NCBI GenBank assembly: GCA_022769845.1
Contig: JALEIO010000139.1
Location: 1-6,030, forward strand
Length of the DNA: 6,030 bases
Origin: Oscillospiraceae bacterium
Lineage (GTDB): Bacteria > Bacillota > Clostridia > UMGS1810
Direction: 5' to 3'
In this document: positions 1-6,030 of the stretch, piece by piece
Layout: each line of letters starts with the position of its first letter
How positions within the stretch are numbered: position 1 is the stretch's first letter
The notes under the pieces: generated by a model
What the model was told of the DNA's origin: nothing
What the model saw: only the letters and a program-made list of their open reading frames with translations
Databases searched by the model: none
Made by a program: the position numbers and the translations under genes

Positions 1-240
1 ACCCAATGTTGACGTATTTGCAAAGGTGCCTTTTGCCATTATAACCGTTTCGCCCGGCACTTTGGTTGATGAAGTTTCAAGATTTGAAAGATTTTTCTTT
101 ACCGCATTGTCAATATTGTCGTCAAGCGACGAGCAGCTGCTTGAGAGAATCGAAACATATCCGTCCTGTGCAAAAACAGCTTCACAGCAAAACGATGAAA
201 ATATTAACATAAGCGAAATAATCAGACACAACTTTTTCAT
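1..240 (-). CDS. Secreted protein of unknown function, N-terminal 80 residues (3' end outside window)
   Basis: An open frame starts with ATG at 240-238 and runs off the left edge without a stop. The first residues, MKKLCLIISLMLIFSSF, give a short basic N-terminus and a hydrophobic core, followed by CCEAVFAQDG. This is a classic Sec signal peptide with likely cleavage after VFA (about residue 24). The SSFC stretch does not fit a lipobox, so a lipoprotein is unlikely. The visible mature part is Ser/Asn/Thr-rich and contains no domain I recognise. An AAAGGCGG ribosome binding site lies 7 nt upstream, and only 13 nt separate the gene from the stop of the 939-residue SLH protein, so it is probably the next cistron of the same operon. 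By context it is a further cell-surface or extracellular component. The signal peptide and start are well supported; the function is not. Confidence 0.85.
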   Translation of the reverse strand, partial: MKKLCLIISLMLIFSSFCCEAVFAQDGYVSILSSSCSSLDDNIDNAVKKNLSNLETSSTKVPGETVIMAKGTFANTSTLG

Positions 241-247
241 TTTTTAA

Positions 248-255
248 CCGCCTTT
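248..255 (-). promoter_or_regulatory. Ribosome binding site overlapping the upstream stop codon
   Basis: On the minus strand the sequence reads TAAAGGCGG, then 7 nt, then ATG (240-238). The last two bases of the TAA stop of the preceding gene (256-254) are the first bases of this AAAGGCGG site. AGGCGG is a one-mismatch version of AGGAGG. The spacing supports the 240 start, and the overlap suggests translational coupling. Confidence 0.7.
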
Positions 256-3073
256 AATAATTAAATATTACAATTCCGCTCAAATTGCCCGATCTAATAT
301 AAACAGCTGTTTTTGAAGCCTCGTTGCCATATGCCGAAACAGTTTTTATATCCGCCTCGGAACCAACTCTCACTCTTTCCTTGCCCGCCGCGATTTCATA
401 AACTAAAATCGGAGCGTTATTTATGTCAAAATACGCAAGGTTTGAATTATCGGTTGTATTTCCGAGTGATACTAACATTATGCCGTTCTTGATTTCATAT
501 ACACTGCCTGCCGTAAGACGGTATTTTGCACTGTAAGAGCCGGATGTGCAGGTTTTTTCGTCCACCTTGACATTTTTTGTCGGCGATGACGACCAGGTGT
601 CAAGATAAGATAACGGCGCACCGAGAAATGCTTTTTTAACATCTTTTTCGCTCGCGTCATACACTTTTACAAAATTGCCCACCATATCGTCTTTTATTAA
701 ATACGCAAATACATCGCCTGTTTCAAGGCTTGCTTCAGCAAGAGAGAAATCGTCATAAATATCCAAAGCATATTTCGGCGAAACAATATACTCCTTCTCC
801 TCGCCCTTGAGAGTTATAAAGCTGATTTTATCGGTGGTTTCACCGTCAAGTATAGTTTTTGAAAGCTTTTTTACAATTCCAAGCTCTGTAAAACTTGCGG
901 GAACCATTCGATACTGCGAAAGAATATCGTTTGCCGAATCGGTTTTAAGATTAAATCCAAACTTCACAATAGCGTCAATGCACATATCGTCATCAAAATA
1001 GTAAAGGTCGCAGTAATTTCCTATCTTATAATCATTTGACAAAAGATATTTGGTGCGCATGCCGATATAATACTCGGAATTATCAAGATATTCTTCCGTA
1101 TTCTGCGCCGTATACGGAATTGAAACATATATTGTGCCGCTGCCAAACACCGCTCTGTCACCTATTGTATTTAAAGAGTGGCGCACAATAAGCTCACTCA
1201 TATCTGCTTCAACGGTATTTATACGTTTATAATCAGGAACATTCGGCGAACCTATACGGTTTATCTCCGAAAGTTCTCCGTCTGCATTTAACTTATACTG
1301 CAAAAATTCAAAAGTTTTATAAACCGTAGTAGAAGTAGCACTTGTTGTAAATGAACGACGGCATATTGACTGCAAATACTGCGCGTCCGCCTGTGTTTTT
1401 ATTTCTTTTGAAACGCCGTCAATTTTTACCTTTTCCGAAACGCTTATTTCAGACGGACCCTTGTCGTCTACATCAAAAATAACCGTTTTTACTTTTTCCT
1501 TTTTGTCTTCAGGAACAAAAAACCTTACGGCAAAGCCTCTCTTATAACCGTTAGAATTGTTTTTTAAGTATATAATTTTTCCGTCGGCGTCAAGATAAAA
1601 TTCTGCATTAAGACCAAGAAAAATTTTATCCTTGTCAATAAGCGCATATCGTATTTCATATTCCTCACTGCCGATTTTAACCTTTTTATAATCGTCGGCA
1701 ATTTCCGAAATTTTTCCCGTCACTTTCTTGTCACAGCAACGAATTCTAACGCCGTTTCCGTTGGGGCTTATGTTAAGGATTACCGCCATACCGCTCTGCA
1801 AGTCTGAAAGTGATTTTTCATTGCTGCTTTCATCTGTGATAATATAGTAAAAATCACTGCTCGATGAAGGCGAAATTGCGGTTTTGGTAACATAATCAAA
1901 CGAAAATCCGTTTTTTACAGGATATGTAACGCTCTGCTCAAAAATAAGAGAATTATTGCTGTCGGCGCTGTTTTTAAGCACCGCATATTTATTATCCTCA
2001 ATTATAACCGCGCTGTAGCCCGACCCTCTTTGCGAAGAATATCTTACAAGAGTAACGCTGCCGTACTCCGGCTTTGCAAGCTCTTTGCTGTAATTTATTT
2101 TTTCGCCGTTGTAATAAAAATCCGCGTCAGCGTTTACACTTGCCGTTTTATCTTTTGTATCATCGCAGTAATAATAAACATTATTTTTGTAGTCGACTAT
2201 ATCTTCGCTTTCAATTTTAAGAATTTCACTGTCGGTCGAATAAAGCACGCAAACAATACTTTTTTCTCCGCTTTTATCGTTAAGCTGATAGTAAAATTCA
2301 ACCTCACAGCCGAGATAGTCATAAACATCGCTGCTGCCGATTTTATATAAAACTCCGCCGATTGTTGCGCTAGGCTCCGCGTCTGTATCTATACCCTTTG
2401 GATTGACCTCGCTCACAATTCCCGTTCCGCTGTAAATGTCATAATATTTGGACAATACAGTTTCTTCCTTATCGGTTTCGTATTTTATATTGTCGCCATC
2501 TATACCCGTTATTTCAAGCGGATATGTAAAAAGCGTATCATATAAGAGGCTTACCAGATTTTCTTTAGTGATTAAATCGTCATATCGATAGCTTGCCTTC
2601 CATATTCCGAGAGTCTTTGCAATTTCGATATATCCTTTTGGATTGCCGCCCCGTCCCTCTGCAGCCGGCTTGTTTCCAAGCGCAGAAACAAGAATTTTTA
2701 TTGCGTGCTGCATTTGTATATTTTCCTCCGGTGAAAACATATCGTTTTCCACACCTGAAACGTAATCGAGCTGTTTAAAGGAGTTTATTTGATTATAAGC
2801 AAAATAATCGTTTTTAACATCCTTAAACACGCTGTCTTGAGGAAAAGAAACTCCGCTTACTCTAAAAAGATTATAAAGCGTCACAACAAACTGCGCGCGG
2901 GTTATGTAAATTGAATTGTCGTTTATATTTGCATTTTCAAAAACTCCGATGCTCTCAAGCAGACCGTATTCGTTTTTTAAATCCTTCGGCACGCTGAAAG
3001 CATATATGGGAAATGAAAAACTTGAAATAAGAATAACTGCAATAAGCGCAAAAGAAAGTAATATTTTTTTCAT
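254..3073 (-). CDS. S-layer homology domain protein with N-terminal SLH region, 939 aa
   Basis: Large exported protein. Residues 1-26 (MKKILLSFALIAVILISSF, then SFPIYAFS) are a Sec signal peptide with likely cleavage near YAF. Residues about 30-183 hold three SLH-type units. The first carries ITRAQFVVTLYNLF, the second FKDVKNDYFAYNQIN with YVSGV and a poor IQMQHAIKIL motif, the third ITKENLVSLLYDTLF. SLH units bind secondary cell-wall polymer or S-layer in Gram-positive bacteria. The remaining 750 residues are beta-rich with no catalytic signature I recognise. A recurring motif, G-x-V/I-S/K-x-hydrophobic followed by a conserved LG-x-x-x-EFY segment, starts near residues 218, 453 and (weaker) 732. 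I recall long SLH proteins of this style from Clostridia, uncharacterised. ATG 3073 is preferred because GAAGGG lies 9 nt upstream and it gives an MKK signal start. ATG 3079 (two residues longer) overlaps the upstream stop as TAATG but has only 3 nt to the site. The protein ends GIVIFNY-stop, 13 nt before the next gene. Confidence 0.92.
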   Translation of the reverse strand: MKKILLSFALIAVILISSFSFPIYAFSVPKDLKNEYGLLESIGVFENANINDNSIYITRAQFVVTLYNLFRVSGVSFPQDSVFKDVKNDYFAYNQINSFKQLDYVSGVENDMFSPEENIQMQHAIKILVSALGNKPAAEGRGGNPKGYIEIAKTLGIWKASYRYDDLITKENLVSLLYDTLFTYPLEITGIDGDNIKYETDKEETVLSKYYDIYSGTGIVSEVNPKGIDTDAEPSATIGGVLYKIGSSDVYDYLGCEVEFYYQLNDKSGEKSIVCVLYSTDSEILKIESEDIVDYKNNVYYYCDDTKDKTASVNADADFYYNGEKINYSKELAKPEYGSVTLVRYSSQRGSGYSAVIIEDNKYAVLKNSADSNNSLIFEQSVTYPVKNGFSFDYVTKTAISPSSSSDFYYIITDESSNEKSLSDLQSGMAVILNISPNGNGVRIRCCDKKVTGKISEIADDYKKVKIGSEEYEIRYALIDKDKIFLGLNAEFYLDADGKIIYLKNNSNGYKRGFAVRFFVPEDKKEKVKTVIFDVDDKGPSEISVSEKVKIDGVSKEIKTQADAQYLQSICRRSFTTSATSTTVYKTFEFLQYKLNADGELSEINRIGSPNVPDYKRINTVEADMSELIVRHSLNTIGDRAVFGSGTIYVSIPYTAQNTEEYLDNSEYYIGMRTKYLLSNDYKIGNYCDLYYFDDDMCIDAIVKFGFNLKTDSANDILSQYRMVPASFTELGIVKKLSKTILDGETTDKISFITLKGEEKEYIVSPKYALDIYDDFSLAEASLETGDVFAYLIKDDMVGNFVKVYDASEKDVKKAFLGAPLSYLDTWSSSPTKNVKVDEKTCTSGSYSAKYRLTAGSVYEIKNGIMLVSLGNTTDNSNLAYFDINNAPILVYEIAAGKERVRVGSEADIKTVSAYGNEASKTAVYIRSGNLSGIVIFNY
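2525..2986 (-). other. N-terminal SLH region (three divergent units) of the 939-aa protein
   Basis: Encodes residues about 30-183 of the 939-aa protein. Unit 1 has the pattern YGLLESIGVF then ITRAQ. Unit 2 has FKDV, FAYNQIN, YVSGV, then IQMQH in the place of the usual TRAE. Unit 3 has YIEIAKTLGIW then ITKEN. The SLH assignment rests on the hydrophobic spacing and on unit 1's TRAQ. Units 2 and 3 are weak matches. Confidence 0.75.
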
Positions 3074-3078
3074 ATCCA

Positions 3079-4809
3079 TTATCCCTTCTTAATTTTTAAA
3101 ATACCGTAAATAATTTTTGCCGCCTGCGCACGAGTTATGTTTTCTTTGGGTTCAAATCCCGAGCCGGTACCGTCAATAATATTTGCGCAGTAAAGATTTT
3201 TTACAGAATCAATCGCATAATCCGAAATGCTGTCACGGTCGGCAAACTCATTATAGCTTCTTTTCGCCGCAAGATTTATGTTTTTTGCCATGCATACGTT
3301 ATTTATAATTACAGCAGCGTCCTCTCTCGTTATATAATTTCCCAATCCGAAAAGATTTTTTGAAATACCGTTTATATATCCGTTTGCTGCTGCGGTTGAA
3401 ATAAATTCATAGCTCCAATCCGTTTTTGAAACATCATCAAAATAAGATTGCGCATTTTTGTTTGCTTCGTCAAACGCAGAAACAATAAGCTTTACAAATT
3501 CCTCACGCTTTATAAAATTCTCGGGCTTTACAGTGTCATCATCATATCCCGCCATAATTTTATTTTCTACAAGATAATTAATGTAATCATACGCCCAATG
3601 AGCATCGCTTATATCGGTAAATGACGGCTTTTCAACCGTTTGCGGAATTTTTGGAACGCTTATGCTTCCGAGTCCGCCGCTGCCGCGTGAAGAAGACGAC
3701 GAACCTTTATTACCGCTGTCGGTTGTTATAACTCTGTTAAGCTCGTTGTCACATTCCTCTGAAAAGCGTTTAATCAGCGCATTTAATGTGTTTATAGAAC
3801 CTTTTGCATTTATTACCGCTTTGTCAACGTTTGTTTTGTCTCTCGGTGAAACTATGGAATTGTATTTTTCCATATCAAGTCCGATTGACGCCCCCAAGGA
3901 ATATGCAAACGCTGAAAATTCGGTGTAGTTATCCATATTTTTAAGACTTTCAACCGAATATTTATCACAGATTTTCTGCGCAATATCATCAGACGATGTA
4001 AAGCTTTCTGCCGCAAGCTTTTCGTTTATAACATCAAGCAATGCGTCGTTTGAGCCGCTTAATTTTTCATATTCGGATATAATTTTTTCATATTTTGACG
4101 GAAGAAACGTTTTTAACGTTTTTACAAGGTTGTAAATTTCATCTTTCTGTGTGTTGTTAAAAATATCCGCCATTACCGCGCCCGCAAAAATATCTTTGAA
4201 TTTTTCGCTGTCTGTCGGATACTTTTCGTTATACGAAAGAAACAATCCGAGCGCAGTGCTGCTTGCCTTGTCAGCTTCTATGCTTTGCGGAAGATTTTCT
4301 TTGTAAATCCCCAAAATTTCTATAACGCCCTCGCCCTGCAAAACTGTTCTTAATTTTGCAATTCTCTCGTCCAGGTCATCATTTTTGTTGTCGGGGTCAC
4401 GCAAAGGTTCTATACTGTTTTCTATAATCATTTTCAAAAAACCTTCGCCGTAGGATAAAACTCCCTCGCAGTTTTTGCCTTCACCGCCTGCATTGGCAAT
4501 AACCTTGAATATTCCGTCACTTTCTGTTTTGTATGAAAGGGTGAAATCGCCGTTTTCGTTTGTTATTACCTGCTCGTAATGCAAAATATAACTGTCTGCG
4601 GTATCGGCTGTTATTCCGGAAAGGTTTTCCTTACCGCTTTTTAAAACAGTAACAATCACTCGCGCGTTTTGGCAATCATCTATATGACCGTTTACAGTAA
4701 CGGTCTTTGTATCATTATCATATGAGCCGTATACACTGTTTGCGGCAAGCGCGATATTCGGAAAGAGCGCAAACGAAATCAAAGCTAAAATTGAAATTAT
4801 TTTTTTCAT
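3079..4809 (-). CDS. S-layer homology domain protein with C-terminal SLH anchor, 576 aa
   Basis: Exported surface protein. Residues 1-23 are a signal peptide (MKKIISILALISFALF, then PNIALAA), with cleavage after ALA or ALAA. Residues about 24-120 look like a beta-sandwich: alternating strands including KTVTVNGHI, ARVIVTVLKSG and GDFTLSYKTESDGIFKVIANAGG, typical of Ig-like or fibronectin-like extracellular domains. Residues about 130-362 are mostly helical and charged, of unknown function. Residues 364-382 form a low-complexity linker (GSSSSSRGSGGLGS). Residues 397-572 are three SLH domains, each opening F-x-D and carrying TRAE-type motifs (KREE, TRED, TRAQ). SLH triplets normally dock to secondary cell-wall polymer, so this end is the likely wall anchor. 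Start 4809 is chosen over an in-frame ATG at 4842 because AGGAGGG sits 8 nt upstream and the signal peptide then begins with MKK; the longer form adds 11 charged residues and overlaps the upstream gene. The stop TAA (3081-3079) abuts the next gene. No enzymatic motif is seen. Confidence 0.94.
   Translation of the reverse strand: MKKIISILALISFALFPNIALAANSVYGSYDNDTKTVTVNGHIDDCQNARVIVTVLKSGKENLSGITADTADSYILHYEQVITNENGDFTLSYKTESDGIFKVIANAGGEGKNCEGVLSYGEGFLKMIIENSIEPLRDPDNKNDDLDERIAKLRTVLQGEGVIEILGIYKENLPQSIEADKASSTALGLFLSYNEKYPTDSEKFKDIFAGAVMADIFNNTQKDEIYNLVKTLKTFLPSKYEKIISEYEKLSGSNDALLDVINEKLAAESFTSSDDIAQKICDKYSVESLKNMDNYTEFSAFAYSLGASIGLDMEKYNSIVSPRDKTNVDKAVINAKGSINTLNALIKRFSEECDNELNRVITTDSGNKGSSSSSRGSGGLGSISVPKIPQTVEKPSFTDISDAHWAYDYINYLVENKIMAGYDDDTVKPENFIKREEFVKLIVSAFDEANKNAQSYFDDVSKTDWSYEFISTAAANGYINGISKNLFGLGNYITREDAAVIINNVCMAKNINLAAKRSYNEFADRDSISDYAIDSVKNLYCANIIDGTGSGFEPKENITRAQAAKIIYGILKIKKG
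3083..3088 (-). promoter_or_regulatory. Ribosome binding site for the 939-aa SLH protein
   Basis: GAAGGG on the minus strand, lying inside the last codons of the upstream gene. It is 9 nt from ATG 3073 and 3 nt from ATG 3079, which favours 3073 as the main start. The proximity to the upstream TAA implies reinitiation or coupling. Confidence 0.65.
3097..3621 (-). other. C-terminal SLH triplet of the 576-aa protein
   Basis: Encodes residues 397-572. Unit 1: FTDISDAHWAYDYINYL ... KIMAGY ... IKREEFVKLI. Unit 2: FDDVSKTDWSYEFIS ... GYINGI ... ITREDAAVII. Unit 3: FADRDSISDYAIDSVKNL ... IIDGT ... ITRAQAAKIIYGIL. All three keep the arginine of the TRAE-type motif and the opening F-x-D. Units 1 and 2 keep the tryptophan of the helix-1 motif. 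This is a textbook SLH trimer at the extreme C-terminus, after a Gly/Ser linker encoded at about 3664-3717. Confidence 0.93.
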
Positions 4810-4817
4810 TGCAAAAT

Positions 4818-4824
4818 CCCTCCT
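4818..4824 (-). promoter_or_regulatory. Strong ribosome binding site that fixes the 4809 start
   Basis: AGGAGGG on the minus strand, 8 nt upstream of ATG 4809-4807. Its first two bases are the last two bases of the TAG stop (4825-4823) of the preceding gene. It is the best Shine-Dalgarno match in the window and argues against the longer in-frame start at 4842. Confidence 0.88.
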
Positions 4825-6030
4825 ATTGCGATATTCTGTCAAATGTAGGTGTTATTTTAAGATCGCATAGTGCAAAATCATCGACGATCGGTTTAGGCGT
4901 GCATACCCTTATATATCCTGAACGCGGCGAAACAATGCACTTATCGGTTATAAGATTTCCGTTTTCATCCTTACCGAAGTGAGTAATGTTAATATCCTTT
5001 TCAAAATATGTCCAATCCTCTCCGATGTTATCAAATGATGCGTAAAAATATTTTTGAGTGCTGTCGTCATCGTCAATTCCTCTGAAAAAGATAAAAAATG
5101 TCAGCTTATTTGCACCCTTCGGGAATTTTGCATATCCTGAAAGTTTATACACACCGACTCCGTATTTGTTAATCTCATCGCCGATATATTGCCTGATACC
5201 TATGTAATCCTTGTTTCTTCCGGTAATCATAAGACCATTTTTGCCGTCAACGCCTTCTGTAACCGAAAGCCGCGTATTGCTATTCCCCGACTGAATATCC
5301 CAAAGAGTTGTAACATCATAATCGTAAAGAGAATTCATTATAATGTTGTTATCCGATTTTTCAAGATTTAAGCAATCGATAACACTCTCGGACGAAGTTG
5401 TTATTTCAAATACAACCTCGCTGTCCGGCGCATAGAATTCAAGGTGGTTAAATCTGTAGCTGTCCGACGCCTCGAAGGTTTTTTCAGCTATAATATTTTC
5501 GTTTATGTCCTTTACATAAAGCGTGGTTTCTCCACCCTTTGAATAATATTTCAAGGTATAATAAACACCGCTTACAACGCTTACCTTCTGCGAAATTCCG
5601 CCGTTTAACAAAATTGCTTTTTCTCCGTCAAGAAAATTATCAGAAACAGAATTTTCGCCGCTGTTTTCATAAGCCTCGCTGCCGTTTTCAAAACCGGGAT
5701 TTGTTATAAGATTTTTATCGATTGACAAGTTGTCAATAAACGCATTTTCACTGCCGCCTTTAAACATAATGCTTGCTTTGCCGTCATCATCGGTTTCAAA
5801 CGCCGTTGTCCTTACACTCCATTCATCGCACGCGTCACTTGTTTTTTCTGCATTTTCGTTGCCGTATGTAACCTCGCCGCCCTTTGCATAAAACGAAAGC
5901 TTATAAATACTATTGCTTTCAGCGTTAACAGTGTTATTCGCCGAGCCGCTTTTAAGTTTAAGCGACGATAATCCCGAATACTTTTCCTCGGACGAAATTG
6001 TGGCATTATCTTTAAATTTCCAGCCGTAAT
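4823..6030 (-). CDS. Multimodular carbohydrate-binding-type protein, C-terminal 401 residues (5' end outside window)
   Basis: The frame stays open from the right edge to a TAG at 4825-4823. The visible part is three tandem jelly-roll-like modules of the CBM4/9/22 superfamily type, which bind polysaccharides outside the cell. Module A (visible residues about 1-103) has YKLSFYAKGG and ends FIDNLSI. Module B (104-223) opens with NLITNPGFENG, a typical start for such modules, and has YTLKYYSKGG. Module C (228-395) resembles CBM22: LMITGRNKDYIGIRQYI, then GVYKLSGYAKFPKGANKLTF, then a closing GYIRVCTPKP...DDFALCDLKI. There is no SLH domain, sortase motif or enzyme domain in the visible part; a catalytic domain could lie upstream. 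An ATG at 5767 is not the start: it lies inside module A, has no ribosome binding site, and coding continues through it. The gene ends 13 nt before the 576-aa SLH protein, so the two are probably co-transcribed. Ligand specificity cannot be read from the sequence. Confidence 0.88.
   Translation of the reverse strand, partial: YGWKFKDNATISSEEKYSGLSSLKLKSGSANNTVNAESNSIYKLSFYAKGGEVTYGNENAEKTSDACDEWSVRTTAFETDDDGKASIMFKGGSENAFIDNLSIDKNLITNPGFENGSEAYENSGENSVSDNFLDGEKAILLNGGISQKVSVVSGVYYTLKYYSKGGETTLYVKDINENIIAEKTFEASDSYRFNHLEFYAPDSEVVFEITTSSESVIDCLNLEKSDNNIIMNSLYDYDVTTLWDIQSGNSNTRLSVTEGVDGKNGLMITGRNKDYIGIRQYIGDEINKYGVGVYKLSGYAKFPKGANKLTFFIFFRGIDDDDSTQKYFYASFDNIGEDWTYFEKDINITHFGKDENGNLITDKCIVSPRSGYIRVCTPKPIVDDFALCDLKITPTFDRISQ
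4844..6030 (-). repeat. Three tandem divergent CBM-like modules
   Basis: Protein-level repeat. The core motif Y-x-L-x-x-Y-[AS]-K recurs as YKLSFYAK (5882-5905), YTLKYYSK (5537-5560) and YKLSGYAK (5126-5149), spaced 115 and 137 codons apart. Each unit closes with a D-x-L-type strand (DNLSI, DCLNL, CDLKI). The units are too diverged to be a recent DNA duplication. The first unit is cut by the window edge. Confidence 0.75.

Noticed and set aside
26..247. Plus-strand open frame of 73 codons near the left edge
   Set aside because: It is antisense to the signal-peptide gene at 240-1, which has a proper ribosome binding site, a good signal peptide and operon spacing.
2030..2350. Plus-strand open frame of 106 codons with a hydrophobic, membrane-like translation
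   Set aside because: It lies wholly opposite the 939-aa gene. Its hydrophobicity is a by-product of reading the complement of charged and Asn/Asp/Lys-rich codons, and there is no ribosome binding site or family resemblance.
3664..3717. Low-complexity DNA encoding Gly/Ser/Arg, considered as a DNA repeat
   Set aside because: It is a short in-frame protein linker before the SLH triplet and shows no regular DNA repeat unit.
4810..4842. ATG at 4842 as the start of the 576-aa SLH protein
   Set aside because: It would put a charged 11-residue extension before the signal peptide and overlap the upstream gene, while AGGAGGG sits at ideal spacing from ATG 4809.
4707..4982. Plus-strand open frame of 91 codons crossing the CBM/SLH junction
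   Set aside because: It runs antisense across two well-supported genes and their ribosome binding site, and its translation looks like no protein family.
4823..5767. ATG at 5767 as the start of a complete 314-residue protein
   Set aside because: The frame stays open to the window edge, the upstream residues complete a CBM-like module ending FIDNLSI, and there is no ribosome binding site before this ATG.
5812..6006. Minus-strand open frame of 64 codons near the right edge
   Set aside because: It is in a different frame from the CBM-type gene, which is open through the same bases and encodes a recognisable module there. The alternative translation is Arg/Ala-rich shadow sequence.

Overview
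The window is densely coding and runs entirely on the minus strand. It holds four consecutive genes for exported proteins, read from high to low coordinates. Gaps are 13 nt or less, so this looks like part of one operon. AT-rich codons, purine-rich ribosome binding sites (AGGAGGG, GAAGGG, AAAGGCGG), MKK-type signal peptides and S-layer homology (SLH) domains point to a low-GC Gram-positive bacterium. A Clostridia-type anaerobe that handles plant or other polysaccharides is most likely, but this is inference from protein style, not from a marker gene.

Layout in transcription order: (1) 6030-4823, the 3'-terminal 401 codons of a protein made of at least three tandem carbohydrate-binding-type beta-sandwich modules; its start, and any catalytic domain, lie outside the window. 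(2) 4809-3079, a 576-residue secreted protein with an N-terminal beta-rich domain, a long helical region, a Gly/Ser linker and three good C-terminal SLH domains. (3) 3073-254, a 939-residue secreted protein with three divergent N-terminal SLH domains followed by about 750 residues of repetitive beta-rich sequence of no assigned function. (4) 240-1, the first 80 codons of another secreted protein, cut by the window edge.

Working model (inference): the operon builds a cell-surface assembly in which the CBM-type protein binds polysaccharide while the SLH proteins are held on the secondary cell-wall polymer or S-layer. No enzyme, transporter, regulator, RNA gene, mobile element or CRISPR array is visible, and no promoter or terminator is expected in the very short gaps. 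There is no stretch over 300 bases without a gene. The main points of interest are the mirror-image architecture of the two SLH proteins, the weak SLH binding motifs in the larger one, internal repeats in two of the proteins, and two junctions of identical design where the upstream stop codon overlaps the next ribosome binding site.
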